Assembly: GCA_947624565.1 (NCBI GenBank)
Contig: CANQKX010000013.1
Coordinates: forward strand, 1 to 37,414
Direction: 5' to 3'
Length of the DNA: 37,414 nucleotides
Source of the DNA: an uncultured Bacilli bacterium
GTDB taxonomy: Bacteria > Bacillota_I > Bacilli_A > RF39 > UBA660
The translations under genes and the position numbers were made by a program. Positions 23,865-33,257 of this stretch are shown here, piece after piece (the first letter of the stretch is position 1; each line of letters starts with the position of its first letter). Below the pieces are notes generated by a model, which did not search any database, was not told where the DNA came from, and worked only from the letters and a program-made list of their open reading frames with translations.

Positions 23865-24787
23865 ATAAAATTATAAACATCAGTTGAAAAATTATGCTTA
23901 TCATCATTTTTAGACAAAAGTTCATCATTAGTTATCAAAAAATAATCATATTTAATAATATTTTTATTATTAAGAGTTATAGGATCATCCCAAGTTAAAT
24001 CTAAATGATACCATTTATTATCAATCTTAACTGCATTCCATGCATGTTCTTCATTAATAATTTTAATATTTTCTAGATTTAATTTATCTAAAAATATTGC
24101 CATAGCATCTGTATATCCACTACATACAGCATATCCCTCAAATAAGGCTCCAATTGCAGTATCTGAATTATATTTTGAAGTTCCGTTTTCTTTTTCTTGA
24201 TCATATATATTTATATTTGCTAAATAATCATGGAATACCTTTATTTTATCTACAACAGATTGATAATTATTAATATTTAATTCATTTATTACTGCATTTA
24301 ATTTTTCATTAATTTTATTAATATCTTCTTCACTATATTTTTTTTCTATTTCAATATCTATCTTTTTATCATTATCATAATTTGATTTTATAATTTTAAA
24401 TGAATTAAATGGATGAATTAGTGAATTTATATATGTAAATGTATCAGCATCATTAGATAAATTTTCTATTTCTTCTAGACAATTATCATATTCGTTAGAA
24501 CAATAAAATACAAAATCATTATATCCATTATTTAATACAGTGTAATATACATTTAATAATTCTTGTTTGTTTTTAGGAAAAAAATTATTTGTATTATTAA
24601 CATATGAACTATAATTTTTATAAACATATTCATTTGGAATTAATGTATTTTCATTCATAACTATTTTATAATTTTTATCGAAATAATTATCATTAATAAA
24701 ATTATATACTTCATTATTAAAATATTTATAGTCTAAAACACTAATTAATAATATAATACTTATTATAAAAATAATTATTTTTTTCAT
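23858..24787 (-). CDS. Exported transglutaminase-like protein
   Basis: The 309-residue product has an N-terminal membrane anchor or signal (KKIIIFIISIILLISVL) and a transglutaminase-like cysteine-protease fold at the C-terminal end. The catalytic triad is visible: C222 in GYAVCSGYTDAM, H248 in EEHAWNAVKI, and D263 in HLDLTWDDP. The region 60-180 is divergent and helical. Such proteins act outside the membrane on peptide or wall substrates, and the substrate here is unknown. GGTGAT precedes the ATG. rpsT lies upstream on the same strand but is separated by its own terminator, so the gene is probably independent. Confidence 0.88.
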   Translation of the reverse strand: MKKIIIFIISIILLISVLDYKYFNNEVYNFINDNYFDKNYKIVMNENTLIPNEYVYKNYSSYVNNTNNFFPKNKQELLNVYYTVLNNGYNDFVFYCSNEYDNCLEEIENLSNDADTFTYINSLIHPFNSFKIIKSNYDNDKKIDIEIEKKYSEEDINKINEKLNAVINELNINNYQSVVDKIKVFHDYLANINIYDQEKENGTSKYNSDTAIGALFEGYAVCSGYTDAMAIFLDKLNLENIKIINEEHAWNAVKIDNKWYHLDLTWDDPITLNNKNIIKYDYFLITNDELLSKNDDKHNFSTDVYNFIK

Positions 24788-24819
24788 ATAATCACCATAT
24801 CCTATTAAAATTATATCAA

Positions 24820-24849
24820 AAAATAAAAAAAATATCTATTAAAGATATT
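24820..24849 (-). terminator. Terminator of rpsT
   Basis: On the minus strand, AATATCT (24849-24843) pairs with AGATATT (24837-24831) and a T-rich tail (24830-24820) follows. It ends the S20 transcript. Confidence 0.75.
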
Positions 24850-24850
24850 A

Positions 24851-25090
24851 TTAATTGTTATTTAATTTTTTTGCTATACGAGATTTTTGTCTAGCAGCTT
24901 TATTTTTTGTAATAATTCCGCTTTTTAATGCCTTATCTATTCTTTTATTTGCTTCATTAACTGCTTCTTGGCTAGGATTAACTATAGCTTTTTTTACTGC
25001 AGTTTTCATTGCAGATTTTTTAGGTAAATTATTATCTTTTTTTGTTTTATTTACAAGAATTCTTTTTTTAGCACTTTTGATATTTGCCAT
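24851..25090 (-). CDS. rpsT: 30S ribosomal protein S20
   Basis: S20 binds 16S rRNA near the base of the 30S subunit. The 79-residue, strongly basic, helical protein begins MANIKSAKKRILVNKTKKD and ends KAARQKSRIAKKLNNN, both characteristic. GGAGGTG lies immediately upstream of ATG 25090; an earlier in-frame start at 25111 would sit before the ribosome-binding site. rpsT next to gpr in divergent orientation is the Bacillus arrangement. Confidence 0.97.
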   Translation of the reverse strand: MANIKSAKKRILVNKTKKDNNLPKKSAMKTAVKKAIVNPSQEAVNEANKRIDKALKSGIITKNKAARQKSRIAKKLNNN

Positions 25091-25122
25091 ATTTTCACCT
25101 CCATGACTCATTCGCTTTTATA

Positions 25123-25151
25123 ATTTTATCAAATAATATATAAAAAATCAA
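25123..25151 (-). promoter_or_regulatory. rpsT promoter
   Basis: On the minus strand, TTGATT (25151-25146) and TAAAAT (25128-25123) are 17 bases apart, with TGA just before the -10 hexamer. This housekeeping-type promoter overlaps the forespore-type promoter candidate of gpr on the other strand. Confidence 0.65.
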
Positions 25152-25177
25152 TAATTATTGTAATTTTTGGTAAAAAT
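25149..25177 (+). promoter_or_regulatory. Possible SigF/SigG promoter of gpr
   Basis: GGTAAAAAT (25169-25177) fits the forespore -10 pattern GGnnAnAHT exactly. CAATA (25149-25153), 15 bases earlier, is a partial match to the -35 GYATA. Bacillus gpr is known to be read by SigF and SigG, so the position agrees with the gene. AT richness makes chance matches likely. Confidence 0.42.
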
Positions 25178-25195
25178 AGTAAAGAGGTGAATTAT

Positions 25196-26221
25196 ATGAA
25201 TCATACAATAGATGTATCAAATATAAATATAAGAACAGATTTAGCAATTGAAGAAGTAGGTAATGATAAAAAATTAAATTATGTAAATGAGAAAACAATA
25301 GGAAATATAAAAGTTACATGTATTAGTATAGATGATACTAATAAAGATAAATTTATGAAAAAAAATGGTAAATATATTACAATAGAATTTGAAGATGCGA
25401 CTGATTATAACAATAGTAAGGAAGTAGAAGATGTTTTTATTAAAGAGTTAAAAAATGTATTACAAATATATAATATTAATGATGATAGTACATGTTTAAT
25501 AATAGGATTAGGTAATGAAAAAAGTACACCAGATTGTCTAGGACCTATAACAATTAATAATATAATAGTAACAAATCATTATTATGAATTAGGCATAAAT
25601 GTAGAAGATGGTTTTAGGAGTGTAGCAGCAATTAAAACAAGCACAATGGGGCAAACTGGAATAGAAACTTTTGATATAATAAAAGCTATAGTAAATGAAA
25701 TAAAACCAGATTTTGTGATTGTTATTGATGCACTAAAAGCATCATCAGTTGATAGAGTAAATAAAACAATACAAATTACTGATGCAGGTATTAACCCGGG
25801 TTCTGGAATAGGTAATACAAGAAAAGAAATAAGTAAAGAATTATTAGGAATTCCAGTAATTGCAGTAGGAGTTCCGACAGTTGTAGATACAATTACTATA
25901 GTTAATGATTCAATAAATTATATTACAAATTATTACTCATATATGAAAAATAATATAGATAATCCAAAAGAAAAATTAAAAATTGTTAGAACTAATATAG
26001 ATAAAAGTAATGTAAATCAAATAGATAAAAAAGATTTATTTGGTATGATAGGGACTCTTAATGATGATGAAACAAAAAAATTTATATCAGAAGTATTATT
26101 ACCAGTTGGATATAATATGATAGTAACTCCTAAAGATATAGATTTTGTAGTTGATAAATTAGCAAATATTATAGGTAACGGAATAAATAATGCATTACAT
26201 AAAAATGTAACAAATTTATAG
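25196..26221 (+). CDS. gpr: Spore germination protease Gpr
   Basis: Gpr digests small acid-soluble spore proteins when spores germinate; it is made in the forespore as a zymogen that cleaves its own N-terminus. The 341 residues show the family pattern: RTDLAIEE near the N-terminus, CLIIGLGNEKSTPDCLGP, PDFVIVIDALKASSVDRVNK, TDAGINPGSGIGNTRKE and VPTVVDTITI. VGYNMIVTPKDIDFVVD lies near the C-terminal end. AGAGGTGA precedes ATG 25196. rpsT is divergent upstream and SpoIIP lies two genes downstream, as in Bacillus apart from the inserted gene at 26272. Expression is probably restricted to the forespore. Confidence 0.96.
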   Translation: MNHTIDVSNINIRTDLAIEEVGNDKKLNYVNEKTIGNIKVTCISIDDTNKDKFMKKNGKYITIEFEDATDYNNSKEVEDVFIKELKNVLQIYNINDDSTCLIIGLGNEKSTPDCLGPITINNIIVTNHYYELGINVEDGFRSVAAIKTSTMGQTGIETFDIIKAIVNEIKPDFVIVIDALKASSVDRVNKTIQITDAGINPGSGIGNTRKEISKELLGIPVIAVGVPTVVDTITIVNDSINYITNYYSYMKNNIDNPKEKLKIVRTNIDKSNVNQIDKKDLFGMIGTLNDDETKKFISEVLLPVGYNMIVTPKDIDFVVDKLANIIGNGINNALHKNVTNL

Positions 26222-26250
26222 TTGATAATTTATAGATATTATACTATAAT
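26222..26250 (+). promoter_or_regulatory. Near-consensus promoter of the MazF/PemK-like gene
   Basis: TTGATA (26222-26227) and TATAAT (26245-26250) are separated by exactly 17 bases and lie 21 bases before ATG 26272. It is a vegetative-type promoter, in contrast to the sporulation genes on either side. Confidence 0.75.
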
Positions 26251-26271
26251 GTACTAAAGGATGGAGTTATT

Positions 26272-26721
26272 ATGTGTAAATCAGGGGATATAGTATATTT
26301 TAAAAATATAGTGTATGAATATGGAAAAAATAATGTAAAACATAGACTTTTTGTTGTTGTATCTACTTATAATGATTCAAATGGGAATATTAAATTATTT
26401 TGTATGCCTATGACTAGTCATGTTAAATCTTTTAATAAAAATCCAGATAAATATGTATTTATATCAGAAAATTTTAGCAGTAACAATAGAAAATTATGCT
26501 TTGTAAAATTAGATTCAATTATAATGAAAGATGCACGTGAAGCAATTAAATTGAATATACAATTATCACAGGAAAATATGAATATTATATATAATAAAAT
26601 TGATAATTTGTCAAAAACAAATAAGAAATATTGTTTTTTAAATGAAACGATAAAAAATGCACAAATAGATGAAGAACAAGTAAAAGAGAAAAAGTTAACA
26701 AATAAAGACGAAAAAAATTAA
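26272..26721 (+). CDS. MazF/PemK-like protein, possible toxin
   Basis: The 149-residue protein begins CKSGDIVYFKNIVYEYG, then HRLFVVVSTYN and IKLFCMPMTSH. It later shows KLCFVKLDSIIMKDAREAI and a helix with QENMNIIYNKI. The order matches the SH3-like barrel of MazF/PemK endoribonuclease toxins (GDIV..., RP-type VVVS, a late K-D-S/L strand and a final helix). Key catalytic residues cannot be assigned securely, and the 30-residue charged tail is atypical. No antitoxin gene is adjacent: gpr lies before and spoIIP after. It has its own strong promoter and GGATGGAG ribosome-binding site. It could be a solitary toxin-like RNase or a different SH3-like protein. Confidence 0.62.
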   Translation: MCKSGDIVYFKNIVYEYGKNNVKHRLFVVVSTYNDSNGNIKLFCMPMTSHVKSFNKNPDKYVFISENFSSNNRKLCFVKLDSIIMKDAREAIKLNIQLSQENMNIIYNKIDNLSKTNKKYCFLNETIKNAQIDEEQVKEKKLTNKDEKN

Positions 26722-26803
26722 TATTAAAATAATTTAAAAAATATTATATTAATCGACATTTCTTTTATAGTACTTATTGTATTATATTGTAAAGGTGATT
26801 AAT

Positions 26804-27817
26804 ATGAATAAAATAGTTTTAAAAAATAAATCTAAAAAAAAGAAATTATCATTCAAAATTTTTAAATTTCTTTTTTTTGTTGCAATAATTTTTTCATCAA
26901 GTATATTAACAATAAAATACTTGATTAATAATAAACTAGATATTACACAAGAAGAATATGTTAATTATTTATTAAATAAATCATATAATAAAGATAATAA
27001 TTCTAATTTTATAATACAAGAAAGTTTAAAATTGCTTACTAATATTGATTTAAAAAATCCAAGCACACTTCTTGATTCTAAAATGAAAAGTAATAAAACA
27101 AATATAAAATATACAAAAGATGCTAATGCAAATGAAGATGAATATAATTCATCAGTATATGAAAAGTTAACTTCTTATGTTGCAAATCCGCTAGAAGAGG
27201 CAAAAAATCCAGTTGTATATATATATAATACTCATCAACTAGAAACATATTCAAATATAGGCATAGAAAATACTAATGTTACTCCAAATGTTATGATGGC
27301 ATCATATTTACTTGCTGAAAAATTAAATTCAAATGGTATTAATACGATTGTAGAAGATACTAATGTATCTGAATTTATAAGAATATCAAATTTAGCAAGT
27401 GATGGATTTTATTCAGCAACTAGATTATTTATAAAAGATGCAATTAACGATCATAATACAATAAAATATTTTATTGATTTACATAGAGATTCAGTAAGTA
27501 AAGATATATCAACATGTACAATTGATAATAAAAATTATGCAAGAATATTATTTGTACTTGGTTCTTCAAATCCAAATGCTTCACAAAATAGACAATTTAT
27601 GGAAAAATTAGATACGATTGCAGATACATTATATCCAGGTTTATCAAGAGGAATATACGAAAAAAGTACACCAAATTGGCCACTTGTATATAATCAAGAT
27701 TTAAGTACAGGTGCAATACTTATTGAGTTAGGAGCAAAAGAAAATACTATAGACGAAGTTTTGAATACTACAGATGCACTAAGTAATATTTTGAAAAAGT
27801 ACATAAAAGGTGAATAA
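26804..27817 (+). CDS. spoIIP: Stage II sporulation protein P
   Basis: SpoIIP is a peptidoglycan amidase/endopeptidase of the DMP complex (SpoIID, SpoIIM, SpoIIP), which thins septal wall and drives engulfment. The 337-residue protein has a basic N-tail and one membrane helix (about residues 20-43), so the enzyme domain lies outside the membrane. Its motifs are conserved: YNTHQLETYS with H144 and E147, IDLHRDSV with H227, and ILIELGAKENT with E308, together the probable zinc and catalytic site. AAAGGTGAT precedes ATG 26804. The gene following after two bases is YqxA-like, then lepA, as in Bacillus. Confidence 0.94.
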   Translation: MNKIVLKNKSKKKKLSFKIFKFLFFVAIIFSSSILTIKYLINNKLDITQEEYVNYLLNKSYNKDNNSNFIIQESLKLLTNIDLKNPSTLLDSKMKSNKTNIKYTKDANANEDEYNSSVYEKLTSYVANPLEEAKNPVVYIYNTHQLETYSNIGIENTNVTPNVMMASYLLAEKLNSNGINTIVEDTNVSEFIRISNLASDGFYSATRLFIKDAINDHNTIKYFIDLHRDSVSKDISTCTIDNKNYARILFVLGSSNPNASQNRQFMEKLDTIADTLYPGLSRGIYEKSTPNWPLVYNQDLSTGAILIELGAKENTIDEVLNTTDALSNILKKYIKGE

Positions 27818-27819
27818 TT

Positions 27820-28146
27820 ATGAAAATAAAACCTAAGAAAATTTTTAATACTATAGTATTTTGTTTATTTGCACTTTTTGTATCACTTTATTTTGCATCT
27901 GTAAATGGATATTATGAATATCAAAATGAGGAAAAAACAAAAATAACTGAAGAAAAAATGAAAGAATTTGAAGAAGATTTAAAAAATGGTAAAAATATAG
28001 ATATAAAAGATTATCTAACAGAAGATAATAAAAATTACGATAATAAAGTTACAGAATTTGGTTTGACATTATCAGATATAGTTAATAATGGTATATTACA
28101 TGGACTTGAAAGAACATTCAATATTGTTGAAAAATTAATTGAATAA
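27820..28146 (+). CDS. yqxA: YqxA-like small membrane protein
   Basis: The 108-residue protein has one N-terminal membrane helix (about residues 9-28) and an acidic helical extracytoplasmic part. It begins two bases after spoIIP, and its place between spoIIP and lepA is that of yqxA in Bacillus, a gene of unknown function. The final helix (LTLSDIVNNGILHGLERTF) has the size and location of the YqxA end. The call is based on position and general shape more than on sequence identity. Coupling to SpoIIP translation is likely because the gap is only two bases and AAGGTGA lies within the spoIIP end. Confidence 0.6.
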   Translation: MKIKPKKIFNTIVFCLFALFVSLYFASVNGYYEYQNEEKTKITEEKMKEFEEDLKNGKNIDIKDYLTEDNKNYDNKVTEFGLTLSDIVNNGILHGLERTFNIVEKLIE

Positions 28147-28194
28147 TATTTTATTGATTTTAATTTTATTGTATAATAGTTTTAGGTGAAATTA

Positions 28195-29979
28195 ATGAAT
28201 CAACAAAAAATTAGAAATTTTTCTATAATTGCACATATTGATCATGGTAAAAGCACTTTGGCGGATAGAATACTTGAATTAACTGGTGCTGTATCACAAA
28301 GAGAAAGTAAAAATCAAATGCTTGATAGTATGGATTTAGAAAGAGAACGAGGAATAACTATAAAATTAAATGCAGTAAAATTAAATTATAAAGGGTATAC
28401 ATTGCATTTAATAGATACACCGGGTCATGTAGATTTTACATACGAAGTATCAAGGAGTTTAGCAGCATGTGAGGGAGCAATACTTGTTGTAGATGCTGCA
28501 CAGGGTATGCAAGCTCAAACTTTTGCAAATTTATATTTAGCACTTGAAAATGATTTAACAATAATACCTGTAATAAATAAAATAGATTTACCAAATGCAG
28601 ATATAGAAAAAAGAAAAGAAGAATTAATTGATATACTTGGATTTAATGAAGAAGAAATAATACTTACAAGTGGTAAAACAGGATTTGGAGTAGACAAATT
28701 GTTAGATGAAATAATTAGAAAAATTCCTTGCCCAAAAGGGAATATATCATTACCTCTTAGGGGATTAATATTCGATAGTGTATTTGATTCGTATAAAGGA
28801 GTTGTAGTACAAACAAGAATAGTAGACGGTAAAATAAAAGTAGGGGATAAAATAAAATTAAAATCAACAGGTGCAGTTTATGATGTTACAGAAATTGGTG
28901 TAAATACCCCAAAAACTCAAAAATTAAATGAATTATCTTCAGGAGATGTAGGATATATTTGTGCATCAATAAAAAATATATCTGATATAAAAATAGGTGA
29001 TACAATTGTTTTAGATAGTAATAGTGATGTTGATGCATTAGATGGATATAAAGAAATAAGACCAATGGTATATTCAGGTATATATCCAGTAGAAACAAGT
29101 AAATATAATGATTTGAGAGATGCCTTGGAAAAATTAAAATTAAATGATGCATCACTTTCTTTTGAACCTGAAACTTCAAAAGCACTAGGATTTGGATTTA
29201 GATGTGGTTTTTTAGGTCTTTTACATATGGATATAATAAAAGAAAGAATAGAAAGAGAATTTAATTTAGATATAATTTTAACAGCGCCATCAGTTATATA
29301 TAAAGTAGAAAAAACTAATGGAGAAATAATTAATATAGATAATCCAATTCAATTACCAGAAAGACAATTAATTAAATATATTGAAGAACCATTTGTGAAA
29401 ACAAATATATTTTCACCAGTTGAATATATAGGTGCTATTATGGAACTTTGTCAAAATAAAAGAGGTAATTTTATAAATATGGAGTATATTGATAAAACGA
29501 GAGTAAATATCCATTATGAATTGCCACTTTCTGAAATAGTATATGATTTTTTTGATAAATTAAAATCATATACTAAAGGATATGCATCTTTTGATTATGA
29601 ATTTATAGGATACAAACAAAGTGATTTAGTAAAAATGGATATATTATTAAATATGGAAGTAGTAGATGCTTTCTCAGTTATTATCCATAGAGATTTTGCA
29701 TACTCAAGAGGCAAAGCAATTGTAGAAAAACTAAAAGAAATTATCCCAAGACAATTATTTGAAGTTCCTATTCAAGCATGCATAAATGGTAAAGCAATCG
29801 CAAGATGTGATATAAAAGCAAATAGAAAAAATGTACTTGCTAAATGTTATGGTGGAGATATTTCAAGAAAAAGAAAATTGCTTGAAAAACAAAAAGAAGG
29901 TAAAAAGAAAATGAAAATGATAGGAAATGTAGAACTTCCACCAGAAGCATTTTTATCAGTATTAAGTGTGGAGGAGTAA
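28195..29979 (+). CDS. lepA: Elongation factor 4 (LepA)
   Basis: LepA is a ribosome-associated GTPase that acts in translation initiation and recovers stalled ribosomes. The 594-residue protein has the family's usual size. The G-domain motifs are [34 protein letters not shown] and NKIDLP. A domain with the LepA-specific [13 protein letters not shown] follows, and the C-terminal end includes [26 protein letters not shown] precedes ATG 28195; GTG 28186 belongs to the ribosome-binding site. TATAAT at 28172-28177 could be a -10 box but has no good -35. The next gene begins three bases after the stop. Confidence 0.97.
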   Translation: MNQQKIRNFSIIAHIDHGKSTLADRILELTGAVSQRESKNQMLDSMDLERERGITIKLNAVKLNYKGYTLHLIDTPGHVDFTYEVSRSLAACEGAILVVDAAQGMQAQTFANLYLALENDLTIIPVINKIDLPNADIEKRKEELIDILGFNEEEIILTSGKTGFGVDKLLDEIIRKIPCPKGNISLPLRGLIFDSVFDSYKGVVVQTRIVDGKIKVGDKIKLKSTGAVYDVTEIGVNTPKTQKLNELSSGDVGYICASIKNISDIKIGDTIVLDSNSDVDALDGYKEIRPMVYSGIYPVETSKYNDLRDALEKLKLNDASLSFEPETSKALGFGFRCGFLGLLHMDIIKERIEREFNLDIILTAPSVIYKVEKTNGEIINIDNPIQLPERQLIKYIEEPFVKTNIFSPVEYIGAIMELCQNKRGNFINMEYIDKTRVNIHYELPLSEIVYDFFDKLKSYTKGYASFDYEFIGYKQSDLVKMDILLNMEVVDAFSVIIHRDFAYSRGKAIVEKLKEIIPRQLFEVPIQACINGKAIARCDIKANRKNVLAKCYGGDISRKRKLLEKQKEGKKKMKMIGNVELPPEAFLSVLSVEE

Positions 29980-29982
29980 AAT

Positions 29983-30357
29983 ATGAAACAATATAGTATA
30001 TTAAATTCAGAAAAAATTAAAAGAATTAAGGAAACAATTAAATTATTTTTAGATAACAATGGTGAAGTATCTGATGAACGACTTGCACAAATGCTTTCTT
30101 TACAAGAAATAAAAAGTTCAAGTTCAACAGTAGGAAGAGATTTAACTATAAATATAAATAAACTATTTTATCAATTAAATGGATTTGAAAAGTTAACAGA
30201 TGAGCAAATAAAAATTATAGAGTTTATTAAAAATAAAAGATTAGAAAATCTTCAAAACTCAAAAAGAAAAGGTGGTAAGAATTCATTACATAATAGTGAT
30301 TATATAAAAGATGATAATAATGATAAATTTCAAGGATCAAAAAAAAGAATATATTAA
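29983..30357 (+). CDS. Small HTH candidate protein after lepA
   Basis: The 124-residue protein has a helical N-terminal half with a possible helix-turn-helix: KRIKETIKLFLDNNGEVS, then DERLAQMLSLQEIKSSSSTV and GRDLT. This resembles winged or simple HTH DNA-binding domains of regulators, for example sporulation regulators, but the family is not recognised. The C-terminal 40 residues are basic and disordered in character, with GGKNSLHNSDYIK and GSKKRIY. It starts three bases after lepA (GGAGG inside the lepA end) and ends at a terminator, so it is cotranscribed with lepA. hemW or hrcA is the usual neighbour here. Confidence 0.7.
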   Translation: MKQYSILNSEKIKRIKETIKLFLDNNGEVSDERLAQMLSLQEIKSSSSTVGRDLTININKLFYQLNGFEKLTDEQIKIIEFIKNKRLENLQNSKRKGGKNSLHNSDYIKDDNNDKFQGSKKRIY

Positions 30358-30359
30358 TT

Positions 30360-30390
30360 AAGAAAATAAGTATTAACTATTTTCTTTTTT
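30360..30390 (+). terminator. Terminator after the lepA operon
   Basis: AAGAAAATA (30360-30368) pairs with TATTTTCTT (30378-30386), and further T follow. It separates the lepA unit from the HerA-like gene. Confidence 0.76.
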
Positions 30391-30432
30391 TATGTTATTA
30401 TATATTTATAAGAATAGAAAGTAGGTATTTAT

Positions 30433-32169
30433 ATGTTAGGAAAAATAATTTCAATAGATGGTAATCTATTAAAAATAGAACTTGCAATTGATATAACAAA
30501 TAAAACTGGACTTTTGAATTTGCATGTTGCAATAGAATGCCAAGGTAAAAAAATTATAGGAGAAATAATATCTATTGATTTAAAATATGCAACTATTATG
30601 CTTTTAGGTGAAATAATCAATAATAGTTATGTATCTGGTGTAAATACAAAACCTTCTTTTGCATCTACTACAAGAGTAATTACAAGAGAAGAGTTAAATA
30701 TAATTACAGATAATAGCAATTTAGATTACGCAATCAATTTTGGAAGAATACCTTTATATTCCAATTTTCCACTAAATCTTAATCCAGAACAATTCTTTTC
30801 AAATCATTCATGTATAGTAGGTAATTCTGGTAGTGGTAAATCATCTGCAGTTGCTAGACTTTTACAGAATATATTTTCATCAAAATTAAAACCAAAAACA
30901 AATATATTTATATTTGATGTATTTGGTGAATATCATAATGCACTTGCAAGTTTTGGTAATATAAATTATAAATCATACACTACTGATAGATCAGATAAAA
31001 ATAGTGAACTTATTAAAATACCTATATGGTTACTTGGAATTGAAGATTTAGCTCTTTTACTTCAAGCAGAAAATTATACTCAACTTCCTATAATTGAAAA
31101 GATGCTTAGAGTAGTAACTATTTTTTCAAAACCTGAAGAAGAAGCAGAAAAATGCAAAAATGATATAATTGCAAGAGCAATTCAAGAAATTTTATATAGC
31201 GGAAGACAACCTGCTCAATTAAGAGATCAAATTATTGCAATTCTTACAAGTTTTGGTACAAAAGGATTAAATCTTGAAACAAAAGTAATTGTTCCAGGAT
31301 GGACTAGAACATTAAAACAATGTTTACAACTTGATAAGGATGGTAAAATTCAAGAAATGCAACTTGTATCTGAATTTATAGGAAAATATATAACAGATGA
31401 TATTGAATTAAATCTACCAAATGGAGATATTTATTATACTTTAGAAGATTTATATGAAGCATTAGAACTTGCATTTATTTCAGAGGGAACATTAAAAAGT
31501 GATTCAATATATGACAAAATAAATTCAATAAAAGTAAGATTAAAATCAATAATAGATGGAGAATTTGGAGATTATTTTAGATATAATGAATATATAACAA
31601 AAGAAGATTATGTGTGTTCATTAAATAATAATTCAAATAATCAAATTGTAAATTTTAATATAAATTCAATAACTGATAATCAGGCAAAAATAATTATAAA
31701 AATATTTTCAAAAATGTTATTAGAATACTCTTTCAGAGTTGAACCTCGTGCATCAAGACCAATACATATATTTATTGAAGAAGCACATAGATATGTTCAA
31801 AATGACCAAGATATTAATTTAATTGGTTATAATATATTTGAAAAAATAGCTAAAGAAGGAAGAAAATATGGAGTTATTTTATGCCTAATAACTCAAAGAC
31901 CATCTGAACTTAGTGATACAACATTATCGCAATGCTCAAATTATATAATATTTAGATTAATTAATCCTTCTGATATAGATTATATTAGAAAAATTGTACC
32001 AAATATTACAGATGAAATGCTTGATAAAATAAAAGCATTACAACCTGGATATTCTTTAATGTTTGGTAGTGCATTTAAAGTACCATTAGTTATTAAGTTT
32101 GATTTACCTAACCCTAGACCTTATAGTGATAGTATTAATATTAAAAATACATGGTATAAGGATTATTAG
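30433..32169 (+). CDS. HerA-like hexameric ATPase (HAS-barrel/FtsK superfamily)
   Basis: A 578-residue ATPase of the HerA/FtsK group, likely a ring-shaped DNA translocase. The first 100 residues are a beta-rich domain like the HAS barrel of HerA, with MLGKIISIDGNLLKIEL. The ATPase core has Walker A GNSGSGKSSA at 130-139, IFIFDVFGEYHN just after it, Walker B IHIFIEEAHRYV with E449-E450 at about 444-455, and LITQRPSELS near 485-494. HerA usually works with the nuclease NurA, or in some defence systems with Sir2-like proteins. Neither is adjacent: the next genes are hemW and an acidic membrane protein. Its stop overlaps the hemW start (TAGTG). Confidence 0.85.
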   Translation: MLGKIISIDGNLLKIELAIDITNKTGLLNLHVAIECQGKKIIGEIISIDLKYATIMLLGEIINNSYVSGVNTKPSFASTTRVITREELNIITDNSNLDYAINFGRIPLYSNFPLNLNPEQFFSNHSCIVGNSGSGKSSAVARLLQNIFSSKLKPKTNIFIFDVFGEYHNALASFGNINYKSYTTDRSDKNSELIKIPIWLLGIEDLALLLQAENYTQLPIIEKMLRVVTIFSKPEEEAEKCKNDIIARAIQEILYSGRQPAQLRDQIIAILTSFGTKGLNLETKVIVPGWTRTLKQCLQLDKDGKIQEMQLVSEFIGKYITDDIELNLPNGDIYYTLEDLYEALELAFISEGTLKSDSIYDKINSIKVRLKSIIDGEFGDYFRYNEYITKEDYVCSLNNNSNNQIVNFNINSITDNQAKIIIKIFSKMLLEYSFRVEPRASRPIHIFIEEAHRYVQNDQDINLIGYNIFEKIAKEGRKYGVILCLITQRPSELSDTTLSQCSNYIIFRLINPSDIDYIRKIVPNITDEMLDKIKALQPGYSLMFGSAFKVPLVIKFDLPNPRPYSDSINIKNTWYKDY

Positions 32170-33248
32170 TGATTAAATCAGCATATATTCATATTCCATT
32201 TTGTAAAAATATATGTTCATATTGTGATTTTTGCAAAGTATATTACGATAAAAAATGGATTGAGAAATATTTAGATTCTTTAGAAAAAGAAATTAAATCT
32301 AGATATAAAAATGAAAAAATGCAAACTATATATATAGGGGGAGGGACACCATCTTCATTAGATATTAATGAATTACAAAGATTGTTTAATATAATTAAGA
32401 TATTTAATATTGAAGATGATTATGAATTTACTATAGAATGTAATATAGAAGATATAACAATAGAAAAACTAAAGTTGTTTAAAGAAAATAAAGTTAATAG
32501 ATTGAGTATTGGAGTACAATCATTTAATAATAAATTTTTAAATTATTTAGAAAGAAATTATACTAGTGATATAATATCAAAAAAGATACTTCTTTGTAAA
32601 AAATATTTTGATAATATAAATATTGATTTAATATATGCTATTAAAAATCAAACCCTAGATGATTTAAAAAAAGATTTAGATTTAATTTTAAAATTAGATG
32701 TAAATCATATTTCTTGTTATTCTTTAATGATAGAAAAAAATACAAAATTATATATAAATAACGAAGATTATATATCTTCAGATTTAGATTATGAAATGTA
32801 TAAATTAATAAATAAAAAGTTAAGAAAAAAATATATTCATTATGAAGTTAGTAATTATGCAAAAAAAGGTTATGAATCAAAACATAATTTACAATATTGG
32901 TTAAATAATAAATATTATGGTTTTGGTTTATCTGCATCAGGATATATAGATGATAAAAGATATACTAATACAAAAAATTTAGATAAATATCTTAAAAACT
33001 ATTATGAATATGAAAATGAAATTGTAGGCAAAGATTTACAAATAAAATATAGTCTAATACTTGGTTTTAGATTAGTTAAAGGAATAAATAAAAAAGACTT
33101 TTATAACAGATATAAAATATCGATATATGATGTAAAAAACATAAATAAACTTATAACAGAAGGTTATTTAATTGATGAAAAAGATAATATATATGTAAAT
33201 AAAAGATATTTTTATTTATTAAATGATATATTAGTTAATTTTATATAG
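32169..33248 (+). CDS. hemW: Radical SAM protein HemW (heme chaperone, formerly HemN-like)
   Basis: HemW is a radical SAM protein that binds heme and delivers it to apo-proteins. The 359 residues begin with SAYIHIPFC and carry the iron-sulfur motif C-KNI-C-SY-C-DFC, the three cluster ligands plus the fourth Cys typical of HemW. YIGGGTPSSL, NRLSIGVQSF and HISCYSLMIE follow. The start is GTG at 32169, one base overlapping the HerA-like gene, with AAGGA upstream. Bacillus hemW also lies near lepA. The tail is short, about 20 residues under the usual 380. Coproporphyrinogen dehydrogenase activity is unlikely for this subgroup. Confidence 0.92.
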   Translation: MIKSAYIHIPFCKNICSYCDFCKVYYDKKWIEKYLDSLEKEIKSRYKNEKMQTIYIGGGTPSSLDINELQRLFNIIKIFNIEDDYEFTIECNIEDITIEKLKLFKENKVNRLSIGVQSFNNKFLNYLERNYTSDIISKKILLCKKYFDNINIDLIYAIKNQTLDDLKKDLDLILKLDVNHISCYSLMIEKNTKLYINNEDYISSDLDYEMYKLINKKLRKKYIHYEVSNYAKKGYESKHNLQYWLNNKYYGFGLSASGYIDDKRYTNTKNLDKYLKNYYEYENEIVGKDLQIKYSLILGFRLVKGINKKDFYNRYKISIYDVKNINKLITEGYLIDEKDNIYVNKRYFYLLNDILVNFI

Positions 33249-33257
33249 GAGGGCCTT

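Noticed and set aside
28886-29185. Minus-strand frame opposite lepA
   Set aside because: It is antisense to a conserved gene, has a low-complexity His/Leu/Tyr-rich product and no ribosome-binding site.
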